A stretch of DNA of 64,000 nucleotides from Kitasatospora papulosa (lineage in GTDB: Bacteria; Actinomycetota; Actinomycetes; Streptomycetales; Streptomycetaceae). Location: positions 1,116,001 to 1,180,000 of the forward strand of contig NZ_JNYQ01000001.1 in NCBI RefSeq assembly GCF_000717245.1. The letters run 5' to 3'. Shown piece after piece: positions 27,936 to 35,586 of this stretch. The notes under the pieces are model-generated. The model worked only from the letters and a program-made list of their open reading frames with translations, was not told where the DNA came from and did not search any database. A program made the translations under genes and the position numbers. The number at the start of each line of letters is the position of its first letter. Position 1 is the first letter of the stretch.

Positions 27936-28154
27936 TCAGCCGTTCCGCTCACCACCGGGGAGGGACACGCCCCGGCCGGCGAGGGACCGCTCGAAGACCG
28001 GCAGCGGAAGGTCCGCCGCGCGCGTCGTTGCCGTCGTCCCCGACGGGTTGTGGAGGTGGACGACCGCGTCGAGGCCGCCTTCCACGACGGCGCCCACCAG
28101 ATCCGGGGAGGCGGACTGCGTGAGCACGGGAACGCCACAGGCCCCGCGAGTCAC
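27936..28154 (-). CDS. Small ORF coupled to the aminotransferase
   Basis: A 72-codon frame starting at a GTG that overlaps the aminotransferase TGA by four bases (GTGA), the arrangement of many real coupled genes in this genome. The product (MTRGACGVPVLTQSASP, then a DLVGAVVEGGLDAVVHLHNPSG region) has no membrane segment and no family I recognise. It is followed after 39 bases by the binding-protein gene. The coupling supports translation; a chance frame cannot be excluded. Confidence 0.45.
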   Translation of the reverse strand: MTRGACGVPVLTQSASPDLVGAVVEGGLDAVVHLHNPSGTTATTRAADLPLPVFERSLAGRGVSLPGGERNG

Positions 28155-29362
28155 TGGCGGTATCCGTTCAGGAAGCGGCCGATACGGCTGATGGCGGCGT
28201 CCAGATCGTCGGCGTGCGGGAGGGTGAGGATGCGGAAGTGGTCCGGGCGCGGCCAGTTGAACCCGGTGCCCTGCACCACCTGGATCTTCTCCCGCAGCAG
28301 CAGGTCCAGCACGAAGCGTTCGTCGTCGACGATGGCGTGGACCTTCGGGTCGATGCGCGGGAAGGCGTACAGCGCGCCCTTGGGCTTCACGCACGACACC
28401 CCGGGAATCTCGTTGAGCCGCTCCCAGGCCCGGTCGCGCTGCTCGTGGAGCCTGCCTCCCGGGGCCACCAGGTCCCGGATCGACTGACGGCCGCCGAGGG
28501 CCGCCTGGATCGCGTACTGCGCCGGGGCGTTGGGGCACAGCCGCATGGAGGCGAGCATGGTGAGCCCCTCCAGATAGCTGCGGGCGTGCTGCCGCGGACC
28601 CGACACCACCATCCAGCCCGAACGGAATCCCGCGACGCGGTACGTCTTCGACAGACCGCTGAAGGTGAGGCAGAGGAGGTCGGGAGCCAGTACTGCCACG
28701 CTGTGGTGCTCGGCGTCGTCGTACAGGATCTGGTCGTAGATCTCGTCGGCGAACACCATGAGTCCGTGCCTGCGCGCCAGGTCGAGCATGCCGTCGAGGA
28801 CGTCGCGGGAGTAGACCGCGCCCGTCGGGTTGTTCGGGTTGATGATGACCATGGCCCGGGTGCGGTCGGTGATCTTCGAGGCCATGTCGGCGAGGTCGGG
28901 GTTCCAGTCCGCGCCCTCGTCGCACGTGTAGTGCACGGCCTTCCCGCCCGCGAGCGTCGTGACGGCGGTCCACAGCGGATAGTCGGGGCTCGGGATCAGG
29001 ATCTCGTCGCCGTCCTCCAGGAGTGCCTGGACGGCCATGGAGATCAGCTCGGAGACCCCGTTGCCGAGGAAGATGTCGTCCACGTCGACATCGGCCATCC
29101 CCATCGCCTGGTAGCGCTGCGCGACGGCGCGCCGGGCGGACAGGATGCCGCGCGAGTCGGTGTAGCCGTGCGCCTGGGGAAGCATCCGGATCATGTCCTG
29201 CACGATCTCCTCGGGCGCCTCGAAGCCGAAGAGCGCCGGATTGCCCGTGTTGAGGCGGAGCACGCTGTGCCCCGCCTCCTCCAGGGCGTTGGCCTGCTCG
29301 ATGACCGGACCCCGGATCTCGTAACAGACCTCGTTGAGCTTGCTGGACTGCCGGAACTCCAT
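28151..29362 (-). CDS. Pyridoxal-phosphate aminotransferase (AlaA-like)
   Basis: A 403-residue fold-type I aminotransferase, most like the AlaA/AlaT glutamate-pyruvate group. Visible are YTDSRGILSARRAVAQRY, the substrate loop IPSPDYPLWTA, the NPNNPTGAVYSRDVL motif, VFADEIYDQILYDD, and the PLP-binding lysine in FSGLSKTYRVAGFRSGW. GGGGAGG lies just upstream of the ATG (MEFRQSSKLNEVCYEIRGPV, a conserved start). It is divergent from an HxlR-type regulator, with two dyads in between that overlap its promoter. Exact substrates are inferred, not shown. Confidence 0.92.
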   Translation of the reverse strand: MEFRQSSKLNEVCYEIRGPVIEQANALEEAGHSVLRLNTGNPALFGFEAPEEIVQDMIRMLPQAHGYTDSRGILSARRAVAQRYQAMGMADVDVDDIFLGNGVSELISMAVQALLEDGDEILIPSPDYPLWTAVTTLAGGKAVHYTCDEGADWNPDLADMASKITDRTRAMVIINPNNPTGAVYSRDVLDGMLDLARRHGLMVFADEIYDQILYDDAEHHSVAVLAPDLLCLTFSGLSKTYRVAGFRSGWMVVSGPRQHARSYLEGLTMLASMRLCPNAPAQYAIQAALGGRQSIRDLVAPGGRLHEQRDRAWERLNEIPGVSCVKPKGALYAFPRIDPKVHAIVDDERFVLDLLLREKIQVVQGTGFNWPRPDHFRILTLPHADDLDAAISRIGRFLNGYRQ

Positions 29363-29391
29363 GCGGTGCCTCCCCGACGTGAATTGCGATA

Positions 29392-29426
29392 CTTGGTTTT
29401 ACCAAGCTCGGGCTTGGAAAGTCCAA
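29392..29426. promoter_or_regulatory. Two dyads in the aminotransferase/HxlR divergent promoter
   Basis: CTTGGTTTTACCAAG (29392-29406) is a perfect inverted repeat with arms CTTGGT and ACCAAG. Just beside it TTGGAAAGTCCAA (29414-29426) is a second one with arms TTGGA and TCCAA. The dyads share the TTGG half-site. The first covers a possible -10 (TAAAAC on the minus strand) of the aminotransferase gene, the second the -35 of the HxlR gene, so both are good operator candidates for the HxlR protein. Confidence 0.65.
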
Positions 29427-29441
29427 CAACATGTCTAGACT
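29414..29441 (+). promoter_or_regulatory. Promoter of a probably leaderless HxlR mRNA
   Basis: -35 TTGGAA (29414-29419), 16-base spacer, -10 TAGACT (29436-29441). The A of the ATG at 29449 lies seven bases after the -10, where transcription should start, so the mRNA would have no 5' leader. Leaderless mRNAs are common in Streptomyces. Confidence 0.55.
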
Positions 29442-29448
29442 GCGTCGC

Positions 29449-30126
29449 ATGCCACGTCAGCAGCAGCCCGCACGCCCCGCCCGCCGCCGGAGCTACGACC
29501 AGTTCTGCGCCACCGCCCGTGCCCTCGACTCCGTCGGGGACCGGTGGACCCTGCTGATCGTCCGTGAACTGCTGGCCGGTCCGCGCCGGTACACGGATCT
29601 GCACGCCGATCTGCCCGGAGTCAGCACGGACGTGCTGGCCTCACGGCTCAGGGACATGGAGCAGGGCGGCCTGGCCGTGCGCCGCCGCCTGCCGCCCCCC
29701 GCGGCCGCCGCCGTCTACGAACTGACCGAGCACGGCCGCGGACTGCTCCCGGTGCTCACCGCGCTCGCCCGGTGGGGCGCCCCCGCGCTCGACGAACGCC
29801 GCCCGACGGACGCGGTCAGAGCGCACTGGTTCGCCCTCCCGCTGCTGCGCGCCCTGGACGGCCTCACCCACAGCGGAGTCGTCGAAGTCCGCCTGCCTGA
29901 AGGAGAGTTCCACCTCCGTATCGGCGCGGAGGCGCCGGGCGAGGTCTACGGATACGGCCCCGCCGACCGTCCCGACGCCTGCCTCGTACTGGACGCCGAC
30001 GCCGTCCTGGCCGTCGGCCGCGGCGGGAGCACCCTCGTGGACGCGGTCGAGGGTGGCAGGGCAAAGGTGCTCGGCGAGGGCCCGCTCGCCGATGAACTCC
30101 GTGGCGGTCAATGCCCGCGCGCCTGA
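29449..30126 (+). CDS. HxlR-family winged-helix regulator
   Basis: A 225-residue HxlR-type regulator. The winged helix at about residues 13-105 shows SYDQFCATARALDSVGDRWTLLIVRELLAGPRRYTDLHADLPGVSTDVLASRLRDMEQGGLAVRR-like order (ordinary HxlR pattern). The C-terminal 100 residues form an SCP2-like sterol-carrier fold region (VVEVRLPEGEFHLRIG) that may bind a ligand. I prefer the ATG at 29449 because it sits at the expected transcription start; an ATG at 29431 would overlap the promoter. It is divergent from the aminotransferase operon, which it probably controls. Confidence 0.87.
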   Translation: MPRQQQPARPARRRSYDQFCATARALDSVGDRWTLLIVRELLAGPRRYTDLHADLPGVSTDVLASRLRDMEQGGLAVRRRLPPPAAAAVYELTEHGRGLLPVLTALARWGAPALDERRPTDAVRAHWFALPLLRALDGLTHSGVVEVRLPEGEFHLRIGAEAPGEVYGYGPADRPDACLVLDADAVLAVGRGGSTLVDAVEGGRAKVLGEGPLADELRGGQCPRA

Positions 30127-30190
30127 AGCCATATGACCAACTCGCCGGTAGCGTAAGCGTGTTCATCGGGCGGATGCTGAGGAGTCGGTC

Positions 30191-30721
30191 ATGGGGTTCG
30201 ACGGCGTTGTCGGTGCGAAGAGCGTGATCGGCGGGAAGAGCCGCGGCGGGGCCAAGAAGCGGGTGACCCTGCGCAAGGCCCTGCTCGTCGGCGTCGGCGT
30301 GGCCGCGCTCGGCCTCCTGCCGGTGGCGGCGGTCGCCACCCCGGGCAGCGGCGTGAGCGGCACGGTCCACGCCGAGGGCACTTCGGAGGGCAAGCTCAAG
30401 GTGAAGGCGCCGAAGGGCCGCACGGACGTGACCTTCCGGGAGATCACCGTGGCACCCGGCGGATCCACCGGGTGGCACACCCACAGCGGGCAGCTGATCG
30501 CCGTCGTCAAGTCCGGGACGCTGACCCGGACCCTCCACGACTGCTCGGTCGAGGTCACACCCGCGGGTACGTCGTTCATCGAACCGTCCGGGGCCGACCA
30601 CCGGCACATCGGACGCAATCTGGGCACCGACCCCGTCGTGCTGTGGGTGACGTACCTGCTCCCGAAGGGCAGCCCGCTGTCCGACGACGCCGAGGCGGCG
30701 GACTGCCCGTCGGCGCGATAG
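30191..30721 (+). CDS. Membrane-anchored or secreted cupin-domain protein
   Basis: A 176-residue protein with a basic N-terminus and one hydrophobic segment (ALLVGVGVAALGLLPVAAVATP) followed by a single cupin domain at about residues 85-160. The cupin metal site is recognisable in GGSTGWHTHSGQLIAVVKSG, and a second histidine pair occurs in SGADHRHIG. Function is not known; the protein probably faces outside the cell. GAGGAG precedes the ATG. Confidence 0.83.
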   Translation: MGFDGVVGAKSVIGGKSRGGAKKRVTLRKALLVGVGVAALGLLPVAAVATPGSGVSGTVHAEGTSEGKLKVKAPKGRTDVTFREITVAPGGSTGWHTHSGQLIAVVKSGTLTRTLHDCSVEVTPAGTSFIEPSGADHRHIGRNLGTDPVVLWVTYLLPKGSPLSDDAEAADCPSAR

Positions 30722-30868
30722 GGGACTACCCGGCGGTGCGACAGGGACAGCCGGCGGGGCGACCCGCCGTACGCGCCGAGGTCCGCCACGGCCCGGCCGT
30801 CCCCGCCGCACCGCCGGCACCCGTGCATCCGGCCACCGGTCCGGTTGCGGCAGAGCGATGATGGACGG

Positions 30869-31510
30869 GTGCGATTCGAACCCATCACCTGGCCCCGGCT
30901 GGCCCGGACCCTCGCCGCCCACGCCGACGGACTCGAACCGGCCGACGAGGGGTCCTGGCTGAGGATCGGCGTCGACGGCGCACCCGCGGCCCGCCCCGAG
31001 GAGGCCGCCGCCCACCTCGCCGCCGCGCTGCGCGCCCGGGGGCGTCCGGTTCTCACGGTCTCCACGGCCGGCTTCCTGCGCCCGGCCAGCCTGCGCTACG
31101 AATACGGCAAGGAGGACCCCGACTCGTACGCCGACGGCTGGTTCGACACCGGGGCGCTGTGGCGCGAGGTGTTCCGCCCGCTCGAAGCGGGCGGCAGCGG
31201 ACGGGTCCTGCCCGATCTCTGGAACCCCGACACGGACCGGGCGACCCGCAGCCCCTACCAGGTGCTGCCCGAGGGAGGGGTGCTGATCCTGCACGGGCCG
31301 CTGCTCCTCGGCCGGTGGTTCCCCTTCGACCTCACGGTCCATCTGAGCCTCACCCCCGGTGCGTTGCGGCGGCGTACCGAGGAGAGCGAGCGGTGGACAC
31401 TGCCCGCCTTCGAGCGGTACGAGACGGAGACCGATCCGGCCGGCGCCTCGGACACGGTCGTACGCGCCGACGACCCGCACCGTCCCGCCTGGACGGGGCT
31501 GGGCGGCTAG
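30869..31510 (+). CDS. Uridine kinase-like protein with a degenerate P-loop
   Basis: A 213-residue protein related to actinobacterial uridine kinase-like proteins: FEPITWPRLARTLAAHADG at the start, then LRIGVDGAPAARPEEAAAHLAAAL where a kinase would have GxxxxGKS, and LIVDG-like ILHGPLLLGRWFPFDLTVHL. The Walker A lysine and Ser/Thr are missing (GVDGAPAARP), so ATP binding is doubtful. The GTG at 30869 was chosen since it matches the conserved N-terminus; a TTG at 30845 is in frame. Converges with the MFS gene. Confidence 0.75.
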   Translation: MRFEPITWPRLARTLAAHADGLEPADEGSWLRIGVDGAPAARPEEAAAHLAAALRARGRPVLTVSTAGFLRPASLRYEYGKEDPDSYADGWFDTGALWREVFRPLEAGGSGRVLPDLWNPDTDRATRSPYQVLPEGGVLILHGPLLLGRWFPFDLTVHLSLTPGALRRRTEESERWTLPAFERYETETDPAGASDTVVRADDPHRPAWTGLGG

Positions 31511-31624
31511 GGCGGTTCTGCCGGCCGCGGTCCCGGGGTTCCGCGCACCGGGCGGCCCCCGAGCGTCACGACCGTCCCTGCGGCCCGCCGGTCCGCGTCC
31601 GCCCCCGCGCGTTCACCGCACTCC

Positions 31625-32893
31625 TCAGCCCGTGGCCGGACGTCCCGTCGCCCGGCGCAGCGCGAGTGCCGCCATCGGCAGGAGCAGGCAGGCGACGACG
31701 GCGTTGAGCCAGCCGTAGCCCAGCCGGGACACGATCACACCGGCCAGGGCGCCGCCGACGCCGGCCGCCGCGTTCATCGTGAGGTCGGACAAGCCCTGTG
31801 CGGCGGCCCGCGCCGCCTGCGGCACGGAGTCGGTGAGGAGGGCCGATCCGGCGACCAGCCCCGCCGACCAGCCGAGTCCCAGGACGAACAGCCCGGCGGC
31901 CGTCCGGGCGTGCCCGCCCCCCGACGTGCCGGCCAACAGGGCGGCGAAGCACAGCAGTCCGGCGGCCAGACCGATGACGGGGAGCCGTCCGGCCCGGTCG
32001 GCGAGCCGGCCCATGAGGGGGGAGAACGCGTACATGCCCGCGATGTGTCCGCTGATGACCAGGCCGATCAACTGGATGTCCGCGCCGTGGTGCCCCAGAT
32101 GGACGGGGGTCATGACCATGACGGAGACCATCGCGGTGTGGGACACGGCGACGGTCACGAGCGCCAGCCGGGCCATCGGGGCCGCCCGCACCGCGGCGAT
32201 GCCCGCCCGCAGCGACCGGTTCGCCGCGGTCTCCGTGCCCTCGGGGGCGAAGGCCCTGGCGGTCAGCAGCGGGTCGGGGCGCAGCAGCACGGCCACCAGG
32301 GACCCGGTGAGCAGGAAGATGACGAAGGCCCAGGCGAACGGGCCCGCGGTCTCGGGCACCACGGTGCCCCGGAACACCGCGCTCGCCGGGGCGGCGATGT
32401 TGGGGCCGAGCACCGAACCGATCGTGGTCGCCCAGATGACGTGGGAGATCGCCCGACCGCGCCGCTCGGGCTCCGCGAGGTCGGCCGCGGCGAACCGTGC
32501 CTGGAGGTTGGCCGACGAACCCGCGCCGAATCCGGCCATGCCGAGCAGCAGCAGGGGGAAGCTGCCCACGACCGAGGCGGTCACCACGAGGAGCGCTCCG
32601 AGCGCCCCGGTCAGATAGGCGAGGACGAGTCCGGGGCGCCGCCCCCGCGAGGTCATCAGGGCGGCCAGCGGCAGCGACAGCAGCGCGGTACCCGTCACGG
32701 ACGCCGTGGGAGCCAGCCCCGACAGCGCCTCGGAACCGCTCACCTCGGCCGCCAGGACCGGTGCGAGGGCGATACCGACGGCCACGCCCAGGCCGCCGAG
32801 TATCTGACTGCCGATGAGCACGGCCGATGTCCGGCGCCGCAGGGCCGGCAGTTCGGCCGCCGTGATCCGGGATGAGGAGGAGGCTGTCGTCAC
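31625..32893 (-). CDS. MFS transporter
   Basis: A 422-residue major facilitator with 12 predicted transmembrane segments. The loop after TM2 contains LAALMTSRGRRPGLVLAY, the MFS motif A region, and a similar motif occurs in the second half (LMGRLADRAGRLPVIGL). It is most likely a drug or metabolite exporter. The GTG start gives MTTASSSSRITAAELPALRRRT, a short charged cytoplasmic tail before TM1. The substrate cannot be predicted. The next gene on this strand is the alkylguanine methyltransferase, 100 bases upstream. Confidence 0.88.
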   Translation of the reverse strand: MTTASSSSRITAAELPALRRRTSAVLIGSQILGGLGVAVGIALAPVLAAEVSGSEALSGLAPTASVTGTALLSLPLAALMTSRGRRPGLVLAYLTGALGALLVVTASVVGSFPLLLLGMAGFGAGSSANLQARFAAADLAEPERRGRAISHVIWATTIGSVLGPNIAAPASAVFRGTVVPETAGPFAWAFVIFLLTGSLVAVLLRPDPLLTARAFAPEGTETAANRSLRAGIAAVRAAPMARLALVTVAVSHTAMVSVMVMTPVHLGHHGADIQLIGLVISGHIAGMYAFSPLMGRLADRAGRLPVIGLAAGLLCFAALLAGTSGGGHARTAAGLFVLGLGWSAGLVAGSALLTDSVPQAARAAAQGLSDLTMNAAAGVGGALAGVIVSRLGYGWLNAVVACLLLPMAALALRRATGRPATG

Positions 32894-32993
32894 CGCCGCA
32901 GTGTGCCAGCCCGTGCCTCCGGACGGCACCGGTCCGGCGCGGTGAATCGAGCAATACCGCAAGGGTGCGGCCTCCCGCACGGGCGGCCGGTGT

Positions 32994-33539
32994 TCAGAAC
33001 AGCGGCTGCGGAAGTATCCCCTCGAGCGCCAGCAACTGCCGCTTCGTCTCCAGCCCGCCGCCGAACCCGCCGAGTCCTCCGCCGCTCTCCACCACCCGGT
33101 GGCACGGAACGACCACCGGCAGGGGGTTGGAGCCCATGGCCGCCCCCACGGCCTGGGCGGCGCCCGGTTGGCCGACCCGGGCCGCCAGGTCCCCGTACCC
33201 CACGATCGTGCCGTACGGCACGCCGGACGCCAGCTCGCGCAGCACCACACGGTGGAAACCGGAGCTCAGCGACCAGTCCAGGCCGAGCGAGAACTCCCGC
33301 AGCTCGCCGGCGAAGTACGCGGCGAGCTGTCGCACCGGCTCCGCCAGCAGCGCGGAGTCCGGTGCCTCCACGGGCTCCGCGCCCAGCCGTGCCCCCAGCA
33401 GACCGAGCGTCGCGTCCCGGACCGCCGGCCGGGCGTGGAAGCCCACGGTCACCAGGCCCCGGCGGGTCGCGGCGAGCAGCAGCGGGCCGATGCCGCTGGG
33501 TACGACGGACCACTCCACGACCTGCTCGTTGCTCTCCAC
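32994..33539 (-). CDS. ogt: Methylated-DNA-protein-cysteine methyltransferase
   Basis: A 181-residue O6-alkylguanine-DNA alkyltransferase, a suicide repair protein. The active-site motif VVVPCHRVV is intact, preceded by the recognition helix (FHRVVLRELASGVPYGTIVGYGDLAARVGQPGAAQAVG) and followed by GGLGGFGGGLETKRQLLALEG. Two close GTG starts are possible; I chose the one giving MESNEQVVEWSVV. There is no Ada-type regulatory domain, so it is the constitutive Ogt class. It lies near uvrB. Confidence 0.92.
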   Translation of the reverse strand: MESNEQVVEWSVVPSGIGPLLLAATRRGLVTVGFHARPAVRDATLGLLGARLGAEPVEAPDSALLAEPVRQLAAYFAGELREFSLGLDWSLSSGFHRVVLRELASGVPYGTIVGYGDLAARVGQPGAAQAVGAAMGSNPLPVVVPCHRVVESGGGLGGFGGGLETKRQLLALEGILPQPLF

Positions 33540-33588
33540 GACACCCACGGTACGGCCGGGCACCGACAACGCCGGCCCGCCGGTCCGC

Positions 33589-34461
33589 TCAGCGGGTGGC
33601 CTCCCGCACGATGTCGGGGTTGTTGGTGATGATGCCGTCCACACCGAAGCCGGCCACCTGCGCCGCCTTCGCCGCGTCGTTCACCGTCCAGGTGTTCACC
33701 CGCAGAGGCTTGCCGTGAGCGCCCTTCAGCTTCTGGACCGCCGCGACGTAGTCGGCGCCGATCGTCGTGTACGACGGATTGATCTGGTCGGTGAACGCCG
33801 CGTACGACGGCAGCTCGGCCACGGCGGGGGTGCCGAGGAAGCCCGTCACGACGTCCGGACGCAGGGCGTGGACTTTCTTCACACTCTCTGCACCGAAGCT
33901 CTGGATGATCAGCTTGTGCTTGACGTGGGCGCGGTCGAGCCAGCCTTCCTCACGCAGGACGCGCAGGGTCTCCTTCTCGATGCCCGGGTAGATCTCCGGG
34001 CTCTTGATCTCCAGGAGCAGCTTCTGGTGATTGCGCTCGAGCCGGTGCAGGTACTGCGTCAGCGTGGGCACCCGGGCGCCCGCGAATCCGGCGCCGAACC
34101 AGCTGCCCGCGTCCAGCTTCGCGATCTCCGCGGCGGTGAAGTCCTTGACCGCCCAGGGGGCACGGCCGGGGAAGACCTCCTCGGCGTCGGTGGTCCTGCC
34201 TAGGGTGGTGTCGTGCACGACGACCAGCACGCCGTCCTTGGTGAGCTGCACGTCGTTCTCCACCCACGCGACACCCAGGTCGTCCGCCGCGTCCACGGCG
34301 GCCAGGGTGTTCTCCGGGGCGTAGGCGGACGCGCCCCGGTGGGCGTAGACGACCGGGCTGTCCTGGGTTCCCGTCGCCTGCGCCTGGGCGGCGGGCAGCA
34401 GGAAGCAGGTGCCGAGCAGGGCCGCTGCTGCACCGGAGGCGGTTGCTGTGCGTACGGACAC
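33589..34461 (-). CDS. Secreted glycerophosphodiester phosphodiesterase
   Basis: A 290-residue GDPD, which hydrolyses glycerophosphodiesters to glycerol-3-phosphate and an alcohol. A signal peptide (ATASGAAAALLGTCFLLPAAQAQA) is followed by a TIM-barrel domain with the catalytic signature VVYAHRGASAYAPENTLAAV, the metal site WVENDVQLTKDGVLVVVHD, LLLEIKSPEIYP and a final VNTWTVND. GAGGAG lies a few bases upstream of the GTG start. It is divergent from the MHYT gene. Confidence 0.92.
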   Translation of the reverse strand: MSVRTATASGAAAALLGTCFLLPAAQAQATGTQDSPVVYAHRGASAYAPENTLAAVDAADDLGVAWVENDVQLTKDGVLVVVHDTTLGRTTDAEEVFPGRAPWAVKDFTAAEIAKLDAGSWFGAGFAGARVPTLTQYLHRLERNHQKLLLEIKSPEIYPGIEKETLRVLREEGWLDRAHVKHKLIIQSFGAESVKKVHALRPDVVTGFLGTPAVAELPSYAAFTDQINPSYTTIGADYVAAVQKLKGAHGKPLRVNTWTVNDAAKAAQVAGFGVDGIITNNPDIVREATR

Positions 34462-34609
34462 GTGTACTCCTCGCGTCGTGATGCGGACAGGTCGAGACTC
34501 GCACCCGATCCCCAACGGCGGGGAGGGTGATGATGGCCATGTTGTGAACGGAATGTTGGGTACCGGATCCCCGGAGGGCCCGGAGGCGGATAAAATGCCG
34601 CTCTTATGT

Positions 34610-34637
34610 TTGCTTGCCGGGCCTTGCCCTTTAGGGT
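34610..34637 (+). promoter_or_regulatory. Promoter candidate of the MHYT gene
   Basis: -35 TTGCTT (34610-34615), 16-base spacer, -10 TAGGGT (34632-34637), a common Streptomyces -10 form. It lies about 40 bases before the start codon. The stretch from about 34586 is visibly AT-richer than its surroundings. Confidence 0.5.
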
Positions 34638-34675
34638 CACCCCGAACCCGGGCACACCGCGAAGGGCGTACCAGC

Positions 34676-35548
34676 ATGCAGGGCACAGTTGACGGATTCA
34701 CCTACGGCGCCGTGACCCCGGTCACGGCGTTCCTCATGGCCTGCCTCGGTGCCGCGCTCGGTCTCCGGTGCACCACGCGGTCCCTGCGCGCGAGAGGCGT
34801 CGCCAGGGCCGGATGGCTGGCTCTCGGCGCCACCTCCATCGGCTCCGGCATCTGGACGATGCACTTCATCGCGATGCTGGGCTTCAGCGTCAGGGAGGCA
34901 CCGGTCAGCTACGACAGGCCCCTCACCTACGCCAGCCTCGCCGTGGGCGTCGGGATGGTCGGCATCGGCATCTTCCTCGTCGGCTACCGGGGCGCGACCC
35001 GCATGGCACTGGTCACCGGCGGGACGATCACCGGTCTCGGGGTCGCCTCCATGCACTACCTCGGTATGGCCGGAATGAACTTCGGAGGAGTGTTCGAGTA
35101 CGACACGCTCACGGTCTCGCTCTCCGTCGTCATCGCCGTCGTGGCCGCGACCACCGCGCTGTGGGCGGCCGTGTCCGTCCACGGCTTCCTCCCCAGCCTC
35201 GGCGCCAGCGTCGCCATGGGCGTGGCGGTGAGCGGGATGCACTACACCGGGATGGCCGCGCTCCAGGTGCACCTGCACCCCGACGCCGCACCCGCGCCGC
35301 CCGGCGAGGCGCCCACCTCGCTGCTCCTGCCGATGATGATCGGACCGGGCTGCTTCCTGCTGCTCGCCGCCGTGGTCGTGATGATCGACCCCCTCGTGGT
35401 GTCGGGGGGACCCGAGGCGACGGGCCGGCGGCCGGGGCGGGCGCCGCTGCGCGGGGGGCCGGTCAGCCCGATCCCCGTCCAGCGCCGCCCCACCCCGCAC
35501 TACGCGACCACGGCGCGCAAGGGCTCCCGGCCGCCGCGGAGCCGTTGA
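34676..35548 (+). CDS. MHYT-domain membrane sensor
   Basis: A 290-residue protein with seven predicted transmembrane segments and the three MHYT-type motifs at TMHFIAMLGFS, SMHYLGMAGMN and GMHYTGMAALQ, each at the outer face of a helix. The family was proposed to bind a metal such as copper and sense O2, CO or NO. In many bacteria MHYT is fused to GGDEF/EAL domains; here it is followed only by a basic Pro/Arg-rich tail of about 45 residues, so signalling would need a partner. Confidence 0.88.
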   Translation: MQGTVDGFTYGAVTPVTAFLMACLGAALGLRCTTRSLRARGVARAGWLALGATSIGSGIWTMHFIAMLGFSVREAPVSYDRPLTYASLAVGVGMVGIGIFLVGYRGATRMALVTGGTITGLGVASMHYLGMAGMNFGGVFEYDTLTVSLSVVIAVVAATTALWAAVSVHGFLPSLGASVAMGVAVSGMHYTGMAALQVHLHPDAAPAPPGEAPTSLLLPMMIGPGCFLLLAAVVVMIDPLVVSGGPEATGRRPGRAPLRGGPVSPIPVQRRPTPHYATTARKGSRPPRSR

Positions 35549-35586
35549 TCCCCGCCTTTGTCAGTGGGGGGTCGTACGGTGGTTGC

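Noticed and set aside
30869..30890. GGTTCGAATC motif on the minus strand, like the T-loop of a tRNA
   Set aside because: The flanking bases do not form a T-stem, acceptor stem or anticodon arm, and the plus strand is the start of a coding gene.
34525..34600. TAAAAT at about 34590 as the MHYT promoter -10
   Set aside because: No suitable -35 at 16-18 bases; TTGCTT-16-TAGGGT further downstream is better.
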